Shown: positions 42,061-55,200 of the stretch, one piece after another
Layout: each line of letters opens with the position of its first letter
Position numbering within the stretch: the first letter of the stretch is position 1
Assembly (NCBI RefSeq): GCF_024323335.1
Contig: NC_066581.1
Span: 433,522,136-433,586,135, forward strand
Reading direction: 5' to 3'
Length of the DNA: 64,000 nt
From: Lathyrus oleraceus
Lineage: Eukaryota > Streptophyta > Magnoliopsida > Fabales > Fabaceae
Program-made: the position numbers and the translations under genes
The notes under the pieces: model-generated
What the model saw: only the letters and a program-made list of their open reading frames with translations
Told to the model about the DNA's origin: nothing
Database searches by the model: none

Positions 42061-45000
42061 TCAAGCGAATAACTCTGGATAAGACTCCTTCATCTGACTC
42101 TCAAGTTCCCAAGTCACATTGCCACCGGCTGGTCCTCCACAAGCTACCTTTACCAAAGTAATCTCTTTACCCCGCAACCGCTTCAACTCTCGATCCTCGA
42201 TCCTCATAGGTGATGTTTCAACAGTCAGGTTATCTCTCACCTGTACATCATCTACTTTGACCACATGCGACGGATCAGGAATGTACCTCCTCAACTGAGA
42301 CACATGAAAAACCTCATGCAAATTCGCAAGTGACGGAGGTAAAGCGATACGATAGGCTACCTCCCATATCCTCTCCAAAATCTGATAAGGACCAGGAAAA
42401 CGAGGTGTCAGCTTCTTCGACTTCAAAGCTCGACCAACCCCAGTTATCGGAGTAACACGAAGAAACACATGATCTCCCTCTTGAAACTCAAGTGACTTCC
42501 TCCTCTTGTCGTGATAACTCTTCTGACGACTCTGAGCAATTCTCATCTTCTCCTGAATCATCTTAATCTTTTCCGTAGTTTGTTGAACAATCTCCGGTCC
42601 AACCACAGCACTCTCACCGGACTCATACCAACATAAAGGTGTCCGACATCTCCTACCATACAAAGCTTCAAACGGTGCCATACCAATGCTCGAATGAAAA
42701 CTATTGTTGTAGGTAAACTCAATCAAAGGTAAATAACAATCCCAAGCACCTCCCTTTTCCAAAACACAAGCCCTCAAAAGATCCTCCAGTGACTGAATCG
42801 TCCTCTCAGTCTGACCATCAGTCTGCGGATGATATGCAAAACTCAATCTCAGCTTAGTTCCCAAAGCCATCTGCAAACCTTCCCAGAATTTCGATGTAAA
42901 TCTAGGATCTCTGTCCGAAACAATACTCGACGGAATACCATGCAAACTTACAATTTTCTCAATATACAACTCAGCTAATCTCTCTAACGGATAATCCATT
43001 CTGATCGGAATGAAATGAGCCGATTTTGTCAATCTATCAACAATCACCCAAATAGCTTCAAAATTCTTAATTGTCCTCGGTAAACCAGAAACAAAATCCA
43101 TACTGATACTATCCCACTTCCACTCTGGAATAGCCAACGGTTGCATTAGCCCAGACGGCTTCTGATGCTCAATCTTTGACTTCTGAAAAGTCAAACAAGA
43201 ATAAACAAAACTCGCAATTTCTCTTTTCATTCCCGGCCACCAAAATAACTTTTTCAAATCATGATACATCTTCGTAGCCCCAGGATGAATACTCAGGCCA
43301 CTACGATGTCCTTCCTCAAGAATACTCTTCTTATGTTCGGTAACATCCGGAATACACACCCGATTACCAAATTTCAAAACACCATTCTCATCAACTCTGA
43401 ATTCACCACCTTGACCTTGATTCACTAGAGTCAACTTATCAACCAAAAGCACATCGGATTTCTGACCCTCTCTAATCTCATCCAGAATACCACTCGTTAA
43501 CTTCAACATTCCCAATTTAACACTATTGTGAGTACTCTCACACACCAAACTCAAGTCTCTAAACTACTCAATTAAATCCAATTCCTTAACCATTAACATA
43601 GACATATGCAATGATTTCCGACTCAATGCATCAGCCACTACGTTTGCTTTACCCGGATGGTAATTCAAACCAAAGTCATAATCCTTCAGAAACTCTAACC
43701 ATCTCCTCTGTCTCATATTCAGCTCTTTTTGATCAAACAAATACTTTAAACTTTTATGGTCACTGAAAACCTCAAATCTTGACCCGTACAAGTAATGCCT
43801 CCATAACTTCAGAACAAATACCACAGCTGCCAACTCTAAATCGTGTGTCGGATAGTTCCTCTCATGAACCTTCAGTTGTCTCGAAGCATAAGCTACAACC
43901 TGCTTATTCTGCATCAAAACACCACCCAAACCCAACAATGAAGCATCACAGTAAACCTCAAATGGTTCCGATGGACTTGGTAATATCAGAATAGGAGCAG
44001 TAGTTAACCTTCTTTTTAACTCTTGTAAACCTTCTTCACATTTTGAGTCCCAAACAAACGCTTGCCCCTTTCTAGTCAACATCGTCAACGGTAACGCCAA
44101 CTTAGAAAATCCCTCAATGAATTTCCTATAATAACCTGCAAGTCCAAGAAAACTCCTTATCTCAGAAACTGACTTCGGAGCTTCCCACTTAGATACCGCT
44201 TCTATCTTAGAAGGATCAACAGCAATACCACCTCTTGAAATCACATGACCAAGAAAACTAACCTCTTCTAACCAAAATTCACACTTAGACAGTTTAGCAA
44301 ATAACTTCTTTTCTCGTAGAACTCCTAAAACCACTCTCAAATGTTCAGCATGCTCTTCTTCAGATTTCGAATACACCAAAATATCGTCAATAAACACCAC
44401 AACAAACTTGTCTAGGTACGGATGGAAAATCCTATTCATATACTCCATAAATACCCCAGGCGCATTAGTCACACCAAAAGGCATTACAGAATACTCATAA
44501 TGTCCATACCTTGTTCTGAAAGCAGTCTTCTGAATATCCTCAGTTTTCACACGTATCTGATGATACCCCGATCTCAAATCTATTTTGCTGAACACACTCG
44601 CACCAACCAACTGATCCATCAAATCATCAATCCTCGGCAAAGGATACCGATTCTTGATCGTCACTTTATTCAGTTTCCTGTAGTCCACACACAACCTCAT
44701 AGTACCTTCTTTCTTCTTAACTAACAACACTGGTGCACCCCACGACGACACACTCGGACGAATAAATTTCTTATCCAACAGATCTTCCAGCTGACTCTTC
44801 AATTCAGTTAACTCAACAGCAGACATACGGTACGGAGCCATCGATATCGGCCTAGTACCAGGTACCAATTCAATTGAGAACTCAACTTCACGCTCTGGCG
44901 GTAATTCATTCACTTCTTCAGGAAACACATCAGGAAAATCACACACCACGGCTAGATCGCAAATCACCAGTTTATCTTTAGCCTCCAAAGTCGCTAACAG

Positions 45001-46431
45001 CATAAACAACTCTGCCCCATCTGCTACTGCCTCATTCACCTGCCTTGCTGATAGAAACAAACTCTTTCCTTCCTCAATCTCAGGAAAAATCACAGTCTTA
45101 TCAAAACAGTTGAGATAAACTCGGTTAAACACCAACCAGTTCATACCCAGGATAACATCAATCTGCACTAGGGGAAGACACACGAGGTCCATCCCAAAGT
45201 CTCTACCAAAAATACTCAAAGGGCAATTTAAACAAACTGAAGTAGTAGTCACTGAACCCTTCGCAGGAGTATCAATCACCATACTCCCATGCATCTCAGA
45301 TATCTCTAATTTAAGTTTCACAACACAATCCAAGGATATAATGGAATGAGTCGCACCTGTGTCAATAATAGCTACAAGAGGAAAGCCATTAATATAACAC
45401 GTACCTCGGATCAAACGATCATCTGCAGAAGTCTCAGAACCCGATAAAGCAAAGACCTTGCCTCCCGACTGGTTCTCTTTCTTCGGCTTAGGACACTGTG
45501 GGCTAATATGACCCGCCTCTCCACAGTTGAAACAAGTCATAGTCTTCAACTGGCACTCTGCAGCCAAGTGACCACCTTTTCCACACTTGAAACACTTCTT
45601 CTCAATACTGGTACACTCATGGATACGATGTCCAGCCTGACCACATCTGTAACACTTAGCAGGGGCACTAGAGTCTCCCCCACTAGGTCTCCTCATCCCA
45701 CTCTGTCTCTGGAAACCTTTGCCAGCTGCATACGGTTTCCCACAATCATTCTGATTCTTGCCTTTCCTATCAACCCTCTGCTGATAGCTCTCCGCTCTGG
45801 CCTTGGTATCCTGTTCAAAAATCCTGCAACAGTCAACCAAGTCAGAAAACACTCTAATCCGCTGATATCCAATAGCCTGCTTGATCTCGGGACGTAACCC
45901 GTTCTCAAACTTCACACATTTCAAAAATTCCCCAGTGGCCTCATCATAGGGAGTGTAATACTTCGACAGCTCTGTGAACTTAGCAGCATACTCAGTAACA
46001 GACCGATTGCCCTGCTTCAATTCTAAGAACTCTATCTCTTTCTTTCCTCTGACATCCTCTGGAAAGTACTTCCTCAGGAATCTCTCTCTGAACACCGCCC
46101 AAGTGATCTCAGCACTCCCAGCAGCTTCCAACTCAGTGCGGGCAGCAACCCACCAATCATCTTCTTCCTCTGACAGCATATGCGTACCGAACCTGACCTT
46201 CTGGTTATCGGTACACTCAGTCACTCGGAAGATCCTCTCGATCTCCTTCAACCACTTCTGAGCACCATTTGGATCGTATGCTCCCTTGAACATTGGAGGA
46301 TTGTTCTTCTGGAACTCACTCAGTTGACGAGCAGCTCCCAGCCCCACAACATTCGGATTCCCTCCAAGTACTCCAGCTAGCATACCCAGAGCCTCAGCAA
46401 TCGCAGCATCATCTCTACCTCTTCCAGCCAT
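42061..46431 (-). pseudogene. gag-pol: Tekay gag-pol, near-intact with a single nonsense codon
   Basis: Starts [18 protein letters not shown] at 46431. Retrotransposon gag domain, then three CCHC knuckles ([14 protein letters not shown] near residue 257, [28 protein letters not shown]). Protease IIDTGATHS near 356, reverse transcriptase with [11 protein letters not shown] near 680, RNase H. A TAG at 43564-43566 stands where element A has CAG (LIEQF), and the same frame continues to 42061 through integrase and a chromodomain-like C-terminus (VTWELESQMKESYPELF). The integrase zinc finger reads CLTF where A has CLTC, so one of the metal-binding cysteines is lost. Apart from these two changes the frame looks complete. 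Confidence 0.92.
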
Positions 46432-46539
46432 CTCTATTCTGAAAGCCCAACAAGCTAAAACAATAAGTACTGATAGGGTTACACAACACCTATCACGTAC
46501 AGGGAAACAGAATAATTACGACTCGACTCGACCGACTAT

Positions 46540-46551
46540 GCTCTGATACCA
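46540..46551 (-). other. Primer binding site, tRNA-Met type (element B)
   Basis: The minus strand reads TGGTATCAGAGC four bases after the 5' LTR. Confidence 0.9.
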
Positions 46552-46555
46552 CTAA

Positions 46556-48105
46556 TGTAACACCCTTTTAAAATACCCCAATAATTAATTAATTCAACAA
46601 AATATAAATCAGAGTAGATATGCAATTTAAGGGTGTCACACTTGACACTTCACACCATTCATCAAAATATCTGGTCATGCTCATTTATTAATCAAAACAA
46701 GGCATTGCACAATCCGCAACGGATAGAAATCTAACAACATGCAAACCATGTAACACATTACATGTAAAGTTGTTCAACAACCAAAATGAAAACAAAGTAA
46801 AACATCCCGTCCCGATGTTACATCTACCAGAGCATGACCCACTAAGGAACTACACTAGACTCCAAGCACTAGCTTCTACTCAATCACTGCTCGTTACCTG
46901 AAACATAGTTGTAAGGGTGAGTTCCTCAATCGATATAATAAGCATTATAAAATATCATGTAATGCTAAGTAAATTAACACATTTCATCACCCAAATCAGA
47001 TCACACATTCAGCAACGGCAACATCAACTCAAAATCAAAATCATACTCAACCCAACACAAACCACACGTATAATATTGGAATACATCCATTCACATTATA
47101 CACCATACATATATTATGCAATGAGATTCCATGCATGCGGTACCGACTATTCGTGAACACATAGTTCAACCTCACCGATCAAACCCAGATACGGCTACCA
47201 AGCTCACTAGTCCCACTCATTTGAGACCTAGTGACTCACTCACTAATTCCTCACCATGGGAATTAGCTACCACCCCAAGGGCTATGCTATGCACGCTAAA
47301 TCACCTAGCATGCAAACATCAACAACAATCCACAATAACTCACTCACTAATTCCTCACCATGGGAATTAGCTACCACCATAAAGGCCATACTATGCACGC
47401 TAAATCACCTAGCATGCAACATCAACAACAATCCACAATGGACATATGCTCACACTCTAAGTCATAAACAGTCCATCCACAATTGCATACATAACCAACA
47501 CATTCACAGCATTATGCATACCATCATACATCATCAGCATATTTATCACAAAATCATATTCATATCATGCATAATAATAAATCACAGTATTAGCACACTC
47601 TACTAATACCCCTACTGCTCAAAACAACGGGAAATGATCCCTACTATATCATACACCAATATAGGCCAATCATCCACTATGTACACAATATTTGAATATC
47701 AAATTTTCACTTTTCCAACAGTGTTAACCGGTTAACGCCCTGGGTTAACCGGTTAACGCAAAACAGAACACGCTTCCTGGCACATTTTAACAGTGTTAAC
47801 CGGTTAACGCCCTGGGTTAACCGGTTAACGCAAGACAGACAGCAATTTCTCATAATTCATAACAGTGTTAACCGGTTAACACCCTGGGTTAACCGGTTAA
47901 CGCAAGACAGAAAGTTGTTCCTGCGCTAACACGAACAGAATGCAGAATCCCCCGCATTTTTCGCCGTCGGAGGACTTCCGGACCTCCGATTTCAATTCCG
48001 TAAAAAGCTACACGTCCAGAAATTTAGGATTCACCCACATATAAATTCAATTACAGTTTTAACATAACTTATTCATCACCATTTACAGCATTCCTCATCC
48101 CAATT
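46556..48105 (-). repeat. 5' LTR of element B, 3' portion
   Basis: Homologous to 40119-41668, including the palindrome array (47720-47902). It ends with the ATT duplicated by the CACTA insertion (48103-48105). The rest of the LTR is at 57561-57913. Confidence 0.93.
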
Positions 48106-48125
48106 CACTATGCCAAACAAGGGAT

Positions 48126-48420
48126 TAGACAGCGCTTTTTTTGACATTAGACAGCGCTTAAAAGCGCTGGCTATACTGGCGCTGGTATAGGTCTTAGACA
48201 GCGCTTAATTTACTAAAAAAGCGCTGGCATAGGGGGGGTTTAGACAGCGCTTTTTCAGTAAAAGCGCTGTCTAAAACCCCCCTATGCCAGCGCTTTTTTA
48301 CACTATATTTTGTTGAATTAACCACCTATGCCAGCGCTTTTTTAATAAAAGCGCTGTCTAAGGTCAAAATTAAAATGCCTTTACCAGCGCTTTTTGCCTA
48401 GAAGCGCTGTCTAAGACTCC
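48126..48420. repeat. Left subterminal repeat region of the CACTA element
   Basis: About a dozen AGCGCT cores in both orientations, mainly as AGACAGCGCTTTT and AAAAGCGCTGTCTAA, several arranged as inverted pairs able to form hairpins. Subterminal arrays are the binding sites of TNPA-type proteins in En/Spm. Confidence 0.88.
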
Positions 48421-48870
48421 AAATTTTGGAGGATCTTTTTATACGTTTTCACCACATTATTTAGCACCTGTAAATTGCAAATTTCAGCAGATTTTCATAA
48501 ATTGGAGCTTGAATCCAATCTATATGCACCTTATAGTTCAACACATTGTAGTTCTATCTTCTGAATATGCACATATACTTGAAAATCTATATGCATTATA
48601 AACACATTATAGTTCAACACAATATACTTCTAATTTCAGCAGTTTTTTGAGTATTTATATATATACTTGAAAATGTTTGCCTTTACAAAAAATCTACACA
48701 TTTCTAATAACCTCCAAAAATGCTAATCAAAATGTATTTCAACACATTCTAGTTCTATCTTCTAAATATGCTATATAACCTGAAACAACACCAAATAAAG
48801 ATTGTAGTAAGCAAATGGAATTCACTCAAAGTTATTCAGATCACATTCAAAATTAAAGTAAGAGTTCAAT
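48421..48870. other. Noncoding segment between the left subterminal repeats and gene 2
   Basis: AT-rich. Probably the 3' untranslated and terminator region of the minus-strand gene. No motif was recognised. Confidence 0.5.
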
Positions 48871-48873
48871 ACC

Positions 48874-51800
48874 TCACAAAACCTGTAGCTCGATAATGAA
48901 TTGACACAATTCCTCTTTAATTTCATCCAACTGATCTTTTGAGTAATAAGCACATCTATATTCATCAAAGTACTACATAATAATATAACATAGTATGATT
49001 TAGTTAAATCTATTTAATTATGAGAAATATGTGTTAAATATGAAAATAACTCATAAGTTAGAAATCCATACATCAGATGGAATATCTGTTCGATCCATAA
49101 GAAGAGTTTCTTTCATAAACCTCAACGTGTAATATCCACAATCTATATTATTACGCTGTCGAGGACACTACACATGGAAAAACAATATGGATAAATATCC
49201 TAAGTTTTATCATGTGTCATCACTAATATAATCAAAATTGTGATAATTAATATACCTCCACTCTATTCCATGTAATGTTATTGGCTTTTCTCTTTGGTAC
49301 TTGAATTTTTCTTTGTGCTCGAACAGTTTGTATAATGCTATAATGAAATATAAACGAATATTTAGAACAATTCACATAAATAAATAAGTATACACACGAA
49401 TATTGGGTTATTTGCACTTACGTGTCAACTATCGTCTTCATAGCAGGGTATGTTGTCCAATCCTTGTGTAAAGAATCCAAATAATACACAATTTCTTTAA
49501 AAGGATTTATCGCGACCAACAACCAATGTCCACTGTAATAAAACAAATGTTAGATGGAAACTTTCTACACGACGTCAAAATATGAAAAATTATAACAGAT
49601 GAATTTAGATTGAAGAACTAACCCGTCGCCGGTATTAAACGGTAAAAAGAACAACTTTTCTCTATCTGTGTCGGCCATAAAGCGCTCGACTACATACGTC
49701 CTGACTTCATCTGGTTTTCTTATCATTTCGGTTAAGTTCGTTTTCATGGGATTTAAGAATGAGAATCTTTGCTCCAACCCACGCGGACCCATCAATTTGT
49801 CATATAAATACCTTATATAAAAACATCATTAACATTTAGACTATTCATATGAAACGAGTAAATAACTTGTTCAAGAATTTAAACAAAGTAGATCGGATAT
49901 ACCTCATGTATGTGTTGATAACACCAACGCTTAATTGCGTATGATACAAAATTTGATCAAAATCCTCTTTACCCAATGGCTCGGCATACTCAAAACCAAA
50001 AATAGCTCCATCCATAGGTATTAAACGAACACATCCATCCGAAATATCTGTCGTTTCTAAATATGTATGGAGGCACGCTCTATACTTGGAAGGATTTTTC
50101 TTTTTAGCCCCGGTCCTCTTGGAAATTTCAGTCTTCTTAGCAACAGGAATCTAAATATCATATAATTAGTAAGGTGAAGTGTAAGATGACGAATTAACAG
50201 GAATCTAAATAGCATATAATTGTGATGTACCTCTTTTTGCGATGCAACTGACTCGATTTCCCGCGCAATCCCCTTATCTTTTGCTTTGGATTTTGTGGGA
50301 GTCTAATTAACATTAACATGTAAAAAATGTGTACGTAAAATGCGCGTAAAAAATTTGAATACCTAAAGGTTCATAATGGTTTTAAGCATACCTCATATCC
50401 TACGATAATGAGGTCTGTCGGCCATGCAACAAATGAACCTATGGCATCTCCCAATAAAGTTGCATCCGAAACATCGTCAGGATGTGGTAATAACGCATCC
50501 TTCTCCAAAGCAATATCAACCGAGACTTTCAAAGATCCAGTAGGGAGCGGTTTAGTGTGAAGTAATTCACCCAAATTGTTATGAACTTTCCCCTTGCCAA
50601 CCATCCGATAAGTCGGTCTCGCTAAGTAGAGGTGACAAGGTGAAATGCCCTAAAACCAATAATAAATATGACATTTTTAATGTGTATATATGACAATTAA
50701 ATAAATTAAGCTAATTTAATTTCATAATAAGATATATAATTACCTCTGGAATAGTCGGTTGAAAATTACAATTGATACTATCTTTGTCACTAGTATCTTT
50801 AAAACCCGCTGCTCGATCTCTTTCTCTTTCCTTTCTTAATTCAAGAACTTCAGCTTTTAATGCTTCCAAAGTTTGCTGCAGTTCTTTATTGCTAGGAGTC
50901 TTTTGTTTTTTAATATTCAAGGATTTTTGAGTGATCCCAAATCCCTTGCCCCTCACCCGACCAGAATACTCGGGAACATCTAATGCTCGACTCAGTATGC
51001 TCCTGCAATCAGTGTCTTCATATGGAACTATAGATTGAGATAGAGTCTCCTGAAAATCATATGAACATACACACAATAGTAATGTTATTGTCTTAAGTAA
51101 GTGTCAAAGTCAAAGTGTTCGAAATTGGACGATTCAAAAGTGTCAAAGTCAAAGTGTTATTGTCTTAAATAATGCTATACTTACACATTTCTCAAATATT
51201 TGTTGAACGTCTTCTTTAATCTTTCCATCCTTACCGACACGGGCTTCCTTCCACAAAACATGTGCCGGAAGAGATGTTTCAGAACTATTCTCCTTTGTTA
51301 ACTACACATTAAGCATAATATGATCAAATATAACTCATGACAAAATATGATCAAATATAACAAGTATATCAATGCAATTTATAGATACTTACTATAGACT
51401 GCTCTAAGCGTCCATATCCAACACGCCCTTTTCTATAGGGATACGCCGGACTTGATGCTCTTTGCCGGTTTGTTTCACTTACACTCTTAAATTCTTGGGT
51501 TTTTCGTTTGGATTTAAACGTTTCCCATTCTTTAGGTGAAATCAAACTTGCATATTTAGATGGAAGCTCTGCATCAACAAAAGTACCTTTCGTATCCCTA
51601 AGAAAGGTGGTTGATAAAAAGGTTCTAAACCCTCTTAGTAACTTTCCGGCCAATTTGAGACAATGATCTCTTCTGTTTTCTTCGATGTCGAAACACCTCT
51701 ACGAAAAACATACACACATTGCGTTAGTACAATTAATTTAAAGACATAATCGTCATTAAAAACAAATAACATCACATATGGTACCTTTATCTCACTCCAT

Positions 51801-52069
51801 ATTTTGTCTTTAGCTTCGTTCAATTGTTTATTTCTCCAATTATCACAAGTAATTGGAACTTCATTCCTTACCAATGCACCAATAAAACTTGTCAATGTTG
51901 AACCGTTAGGCTCAATTAGTTGTCCACCTTCGTTCCAATGCACTTTTATTAAAACGCCTCGATCTCTATCTCGAATAACTTTCTTCATAACCGTTATTCC
52001 ACGTTTAATTTCCCTTTCCGCACCACCAACGGTCTCATCACCATGTGGGTGATCCTCGTTACTAGCCAT
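48874..52069 (-). CDS. CACTA second gene: TNPA-like (Transposase_24) region joined to a Ulp1-like cysteine protease, about 12 exons
   Basis: Minus-strand exons with GT...AG borders that keep frame. Exon 1 (52069-51785, MASNEDHPHGDE...) and exon 2 (51698-51393, RCFDIEENRRDH...) give the Transposase_24-type region. Exon 3 (about 51302-51186) contains LPAHVLWKEARVGKDGK. Exon 4 (about 51054-50743) contains PEYSGRVRGKG and a coiled coil. Exon 5 (about 50653-50391) has a DUF8039-like ALLPHPDDVSDATLLGDAIG stretch. Smaller exons follow (about 50300-49850). The last exons (about 49800-48874) contain FFLPFNTG, then GHWLLVAINPF, YYLDSL and NNIDCGYYTLRFM, which supply the His, Asp and Cys of a C48/Ulp1-like catalytic site. 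The stop is TGA at 48874-48876. The TNPA part would bind the subterminal repeats. The role of the protease part is unknown. Exon joins are predictions; two adjacent genes remain possible. Confidence 0.72.
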
Positions 52070-52250
52070 CTGTAATAAAGAAAAACATAAACACAATATT
52101 AAGCAAATATGAATACAAATCAAGTAAGTGTCAAAGTCAAAGTGTATTGAATTGGACGAAAATTACATGGTAGCCTACAAACGGGCCAAAGGACTCAAAA
52201 ATGAACTCGATTCGTCCAAATTCCGAGTGGAAGCATGTTTACCTAAGTCA

Positions 52251-55200
52251 CTAACATCTCTTTCTTTTCTTTGTTGGAATATTAATCACTTGTTTCTTAG
52301 CAATGCGTACGGATGAATTGATCCAAATTCCCTCATTATGATCGTTTCTTATATATGACTCATCCGGTATAAGATCATCAACTTCATCATTTCTATTCAA
52401 CTCATTCCGTCTAATGCATGACTCATTCTCAACATCAATATCACATTGATCGACACCGCTATCATCAGTGACTTTGTTAGAGAAAAGCACTATAGACCAT
52501 TTTGTACTCTTCGGGTCATTCACATAGAACACTTGTTTAGCTTGAGATGCTAGAATAAAAGGTTCATCTTTGTACCCCACCCTAGTAAGATCAACTTGCA
52601 AAAATCCAGACTTATCCATTCGTATGCCACTACTATTCACCCACTTGCAACCAAAGATGGGAATCTGAAACTTCTCGTAATCAAACACCCAAATGTGCTC
52701 AATAACTCCAAAATATGACAAATTTGCATATTTGGGGTTTAAGTCCTTCATACTTGATATATGCATTGCTTCAGCTAGCACGGTGACACCACTATTTTGC
52801 ATAGTACTCTTATCATCTTGTTCTTTGGTATAAAATGTGTATCCATTAATTGAATATGCGCTATGAGAAAACACATGCAAACTTGGACCATATGCCAAAC
52901 ATCTCAACCTTTCTGTTACCGAAGAAGGATCTGAAGAGCGCTTCAAATAAATATGATCCTTCAACCATTGTATGAAACTTTGATTGTGCTCTATAACTAT
53001 CCAATTTTCATTTCTGTTCGGATTTAACCTTCGGAGTACATCCTTGTGCATTTCAACATATGGCTCAACCTCATTATTATTGTGCAGAACATACAAATGA
53101 ACTTGATCCCGTTCATCCCTTGATATTGTCACAATTTTATTCCCAATTAATTTTTTACCTTCCATTTTGTCGAAAATCTGAGCTCTGGGGAGTCCAATCG
53201 ATTGAACGTTAGACAAATATTCAGTACAAAACTCAACAGCTTCTTCAACAATGTATCGTTCAACAATACAACCCTCTGGTCGACTTCGGGATTTCACGTA
53301 CCCTTTTAATATTTTCATATACCGTTCAGCAGGGTACATCCATCTCATATAAGCTGGTCCACACAACTGTGTCTCTTTCACAAGATGAACAACTAAATGA
53401 ACCATTATGTCAAAAAAAGACGGAGGAAAATACATTTCAAGCTCACACAAGGTAATTACAATCTCTTTTTGTAGTGTTGGTAAGATCTCGGGATCGATCA
53501 CCTTACTACAAATTGACCTAAAGAAAAAACACAATTTAGTTATGGCACTTCTTACTTTTTCTGGCAAAATAGAACGTATACCTATCGGTAGAAAATGTTC
53601 CATTATAACATGGCAATCATGTGTCTTCAAATTCTTCAACTTGAGGTCTTTCATAGAAACAAGTCTTCTGATATCAGATGAGTAACCTTCTGGAACCTTA
53701 ACTTCACTCAAAGACTTACACAAAATTTTTTTCTCCTTTCTAGATAAAGTAAAAGCGGCAGGTGGTAGATATGTTCGTCTTCCTTTCTTTACGGGTGCTA
53801 ATTCAGTTCTCATTCCCATTTTTAACATGTCCTGCCTTGCTTTAAGGCCATCCTTAGACTTGCCTTTTATATTGAGTAATGTACCGATAACACTTTCAAA
53901 TACGTTTTTTTCAATATGCATAACATCGAGAAAATGTCTCACGTACAAAGACTTCCAATATGGCAATTCAAAAAATATCGACCTTTTCTTCCACCCACCT
54001 TTCACAATCTTATGTGCAAAAGGCTTGCCAAACTCAGTACGCACATCTTTCACCTTTTCAAAAACTTGTTCACCTGACAATGCGGGTGGAGCTCTACGAT
54101 GTTCGGTGTCTCCATTGAATGCTTTTCTCCACCCACGGTAGTGATGTTTAGAATGTAAGAATCTACGATGACCGAGAAACACATTCTTCTGGCAAAGTTC
54201 CAATCGAATCGTATCGGTTCCGTCTTCACAAACAGGACACGCACGTTGACCTTTAATGCTATACCCAGATAGATTCCCGTATGCTGGAAAATCATTAATT
54301 GTGCCAAACAACATCGCCCTCAAATTGAAACTTTCTTTCCTATATCCATCATAAACCTCCACACCGTTCTCCCACAAAATCTTTAAATCTTCGATCAGAG
54401 GTGTCAAGTATACGTCTATGTCATTCCCTGGTTGTTTAGGCCCAGAGATTAACATAGATAACATCATGTACTTACGCTTCATACATAGCCACGGAGGTAG
54501 GTTATAAATCATAAGAATCACAGGCCATGTGGTATGTGAGATACTTTGAAGACCATGTGGGTTCATTCCATCAGTAGATAATGCCAATCGAAGGTTTCTT
54601 GCTTCTGATCCAAACTCAGGATAATCATTATCAATCTTCGACCACTGTGGTGAATCAGCCGGATGCCGATACTTTCCATCAATAATTCTTTCATCTGCAT
54701 GCCAAGTAAGATGTCTTGCATCGGTTTCACTACGAAACATGCGCCTAAATCTGGGAATTATCGGAAAATACCATAAGACTTTTGCGGGAGATAATCTTTT
54801 CTTATATCGAGACAAACCGCATTTAGGGCACTCAGTTAACATTGCATATTCGTTACGAAACAAAATGCAATCGTTAGGACAAGCATGTATCTTATCATAG
54901 CTCATGCCAATAGAGCACAACATTTTTTTTGCCTCATAGGTTCGATTAGGAAGAACATTATCATCCGGTAGCATTTCTCTCATAAGGGCCAACAACTCTG
55001 TGAAACTTTTATCCGACCATCCATTGCCCGCCTTTAAGTTGTACAACTTTAATACCGCAGAAAGTCTTGAGAATTTAGTGCAACCTTTGTACAACGGTTT
55101 CTCTGCATCGCTTACCATCCTCTCAAACATTTCAGGACAATCATGAAGATCTTCATCCAGTGCTTCTACAATCTCTTCAACTCGATCACAATCGTATGTT

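Noticed and set aside
43779..46380. Plus-strand frames of up to 129 residues across Tekay B, and minus-strand frames across A and C
   Set aside because: Antisense shadows. The same shadow peptides recur in each copy because the sense genes are homologous.
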